A DNA stretch of 64,000 nucleotides, from contig NC_018581.1 of NCBI RefSeq assembly GCF_000143885.2, positions 1,364,001 through 1,428,000 on the forward strand, written 5' to 3'. Made by a program: the position numbers and the translations under genes. Source of the DNA: Gordonia sp. KTR9. GTDB taxonomy: Bacteria > Actinomycetota > Actinomycetes > Mycobacteriales > Mycobacteriaceae. Positions 62,617-64,000 of the stretch are shown piece by piece (the first letter of the stretch is position 1; every line of letters begins with the position of its first letter). The notes under the pieces were generated by a model that saw only the letters and a list, made by a program, of their open reading frames with translations, made no database searches and was not told the origin of the DNA.

Positions 62617-64000
62617 ATGCCCGATCCCCGACTTCGTCCGGATGAAGCGACCCGACGCCCCTCAGACACCACCCCGACAACGGGATTCGTCGAGCCAGTT
62701 GGCTCGCACGCATCGGTCATCCTCGTCCTGTGCTGCGGTGGGTTGCTCGCCTCGTTCCTGGCCACAGCACTGGTCCCGGTGGCCGGCTCGATCGGCGATC
62801 AACTCGGCGTCAGCGCGACGAGCGGCGCCTGGGCCCTGACGTCCACATTTCTCGCAGCCGCGGCCAGCACCCCCATCGCGGGACGTGCGGCGGATCTCGT
62901 CGGGGAGCGCAGGGTGCTCACCGCCCTGGTGTTGATCATGGCCGCCGGTTCGATCATCAGCGCCGTCTCCGACGACCTCGCACCGATGGTCGCCGGCCGC
63001 ACCCTGCAGGGGTGTGGCGCAGGCGTGATCCCGGTCGGCATGAGTGTGATCCGCCGGGTTCTGGGCCCGGAACGGATGGCGACCGGTGCATCGACGATGT
63101 CGGTCGCGGTCGGACTCGGCGGCGGGGCCGGTCTGCCATTGGCTGCCTGGGTCATCGAGGACTTCGGGCTGTCGATGCTGTTCTGGGGTGCCGGTTGCGT
63201 GGCGCTCCTGCTGGGCGTCGCATTCCGGGTGGCCCTCGCGCCCGATGCATCCCGGCCGCGTGAATCGTTCGACGCCATCGGCGCCGTGGGTGTGGTCGTG
63301 TTGCTGCTGTGTGGGCTGATCCCGGTGGCACAGGGCGCGCGATGGGGTTGGACGTCCCCGCCGGTGCTGGGGCTACTCGGGGCGGGTGCCCTGACGGCGG
63401 TGATCTGGGTTCCCTACGAGTTGCGTCGTCGCTGGCCGCTCGTCGACATCCGGGCGGCACGAATGCCTGTCATCGTGGTGGCGAACCTCTGCTCGGCACT
63501 CGTCGGGGTCATGTACATGCTCGGCACCTTGACTGCTTCCCATCTCCTGCAGACCTCCGCGGTTCCGCCTTTCTCGGGAATGGGCCAGTCGACTCTGACC
63601 GCCGGTGTGCTCCTGACCCCGGGGGGACTGTCGATGCTCGTGAGCACACCACTGGCCGCCCGGCTGATCCGGCTGACGAACGTGTCGGCGACGCTGATGG
63701 CCGCAGCCGTGGTCGCCGGTACGGGGTTTGTGCTGCTGCTCCTGTGGCACGCCGCGGCCTGGCAGGTCTCGGCGGCGATGACGGTGGTGTCCGCCGGCGT
63801 CGGTATGGCCATGACGGCTACACCGGTCATGATCTCGTCGTCCACTGCGGCCGGCCGGATGGCGGCGGCGCAGGCTCTCAACGTGGTGGCCAGGTTCGGC
63901 GGCACCGCGGTGGCCTCGGCTCTCGTCGTCGCGGTGCTGGACGCATTCGGAGACGGGCCGGTACCCGGGGTTCCGGCGGAGAGCGCCTACTGCGCCCTCT
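62617..64000 (+). CDS. MFS transporter (DHA2, EmrB/QacA-like), 5' part
   Basis: The first 461 codons are present and the gene runs past the right edge. After a polar leader of about 30 residues, helices begin with ASVILVLCCGGLLASFLATA. Motif A reads GRAADLVGERRVLTALVL, and MVAGRTLQGCGAGVIPVGMS, the helix 4 motif B, follows. About 12 helices are in view, so the full protein is near 480-500 aa. It should export lipophilic compounds by proton antiport. ATG 62617 is the first start after an in-frame stop (62602). It is divergent from the aldo/keto reductase gene. Confidence 0.88.
   Translation, partial: MPDPRLRPDEATRRPSDTTPTTGFVEPVGSHASVILVLCCGGLLASFLATALVPVAGSIGDQLGVSATSGAWALTSTFLAAAASTPIAGRAADLVGERRVLTALVLIMAAGSIISAVSDDLAPMVAGRTLQGCGAGVIPVGMSVIRRVLGPERMATGASTMSVAVGLGGGAGLPLAAWVIEDFGLSMLFWGAGCVALLLGVAFRVALAPDASRPRESFDAIGAVGVVVLLLCGLIPVAQGARWGWTSPPVLGLLGAGALTAVIWVPYELRRRWPLVDIRAARMPVIVVANLCSALVGVMYMLGTLTASHLLQTSAVPPFSGMGQSTLTAGVLLTPGGLSMLVSTPLAARLIRLTNVSATLMAAAVVAGTGFVLLLLWHAAAWQVSAAMTVVSAGVGMAMTATPVMISSSTAAGRMAAAQALNVVARFGGTAVASALVVAVLDAFGDGPVPGVPAESAYCAL

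Overview
The window is a high-GC (roughly 65-70 %) actinobacterial chromosome segment. The best guess is a Gordonia-like member of the Mycobacteriales. This rests on gene blocks that, from memory, follow Mycobacterium tuberculosis H37Rv order: metallo-hydrolase/ctpE plus the Rv0909-Rv0910-type pair; an Fpg-like glycosylase, an SDR, pgi, chorismate mutase, uvrD1/pcrA, an M23 peptidase, sucC and sucD (Rv0944-Rv0952); and putB/pruA/pruC (Rv1188-Rv1186c). A latex-clearing protein gene with a divergent TetR regulator points to Gordonia in particular. Genes are closely packed, often with ATGA/GTGA stop-start overlaps. No insertion sequence, prophage, CRISPR array or rRNA was seen; there is one tRNA (Arg, CCT anticodon).

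Layout. 1-3.9 kb: end of an ornithine-cyclodeaminase-like gene, a deaminase, and a TetR/PLP-enzyme/FAD-oxidase operon. 4.1-9.2 kb: metallo-hydrolase, P-type ATPase (CtpE-like), and a small Rv0909-like protein and Rv0910-like SRPBCC protein with a DNA glycosylase gene placed antisense between them. 9.3-14.1 kb: a solute-binding/vWA membrane protein, then a three-gene flavin electron-transfer cassette (FMN-binding lipoprotein, ApbE flavin transferase, RnfD-like membrane domain fused to a ferredoxin-reductase domain). 14.1-14.5 kb: a gene-free convergent region with two inverted arrays of a 21-bp repeat. 14.5-18.8 kb: proline catabolism operon and its PucR-type regulator. 18.8-22 kb: SDR, then a SulP transporter-MerR operon with a textbook long-spacer promoter. 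22-26.3 kb: type III glutamine synthetase and a gamma-glutamyltransferase lipoprotein. 26.5-30.6 kb: SRPBCC protein, drug-type MFS exporter, LcpR-like repressor and Lcp rubber oxygenase. 30.6-38.7 kb: acyltransferase, AAA/LuxR regulator, tRNA, GlxA-type regulator, SDR, cobF and a truncated FetB-like permease. 38.7-54.6 kb: cysQ, Fpg/Nei glycosylase, SDR, lipoprotein, pgi, chorismate mutase, membrane proteins, pcrA, M23 peptidase and sucCD with a strong terminator. 54.6-64 kb: nonapeptide-repeat protein with RDD partner, SRPBCC, AccD3-like carboxyltransferase with Nudix hydrolase, nitroreductase, TetR, Rv0954-like membrane protein, HemK-like methyltransferase, aldo/keto reductase and an MFS exporter cut by the window end.

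Regulation visible in the sequence: many genes have a TANNNT -10 box 6-8 nt before the start codon, which predicts leaderless mRNAs. There is also a MerR operator/promoter before the SulP gene, a perfect TGTGA-N6-TCACA CRP/GlxR-type site upstream of sucC, a 16-bp palindrome upstream of a TetR gene, and four helically phased TGATCA sites around the LuxR-type regulator. The least explained signals are the inverted 21-bp repeat arrays, the TGATCA cluster, the nonapeptide-repeat protein and the flavin cassette.
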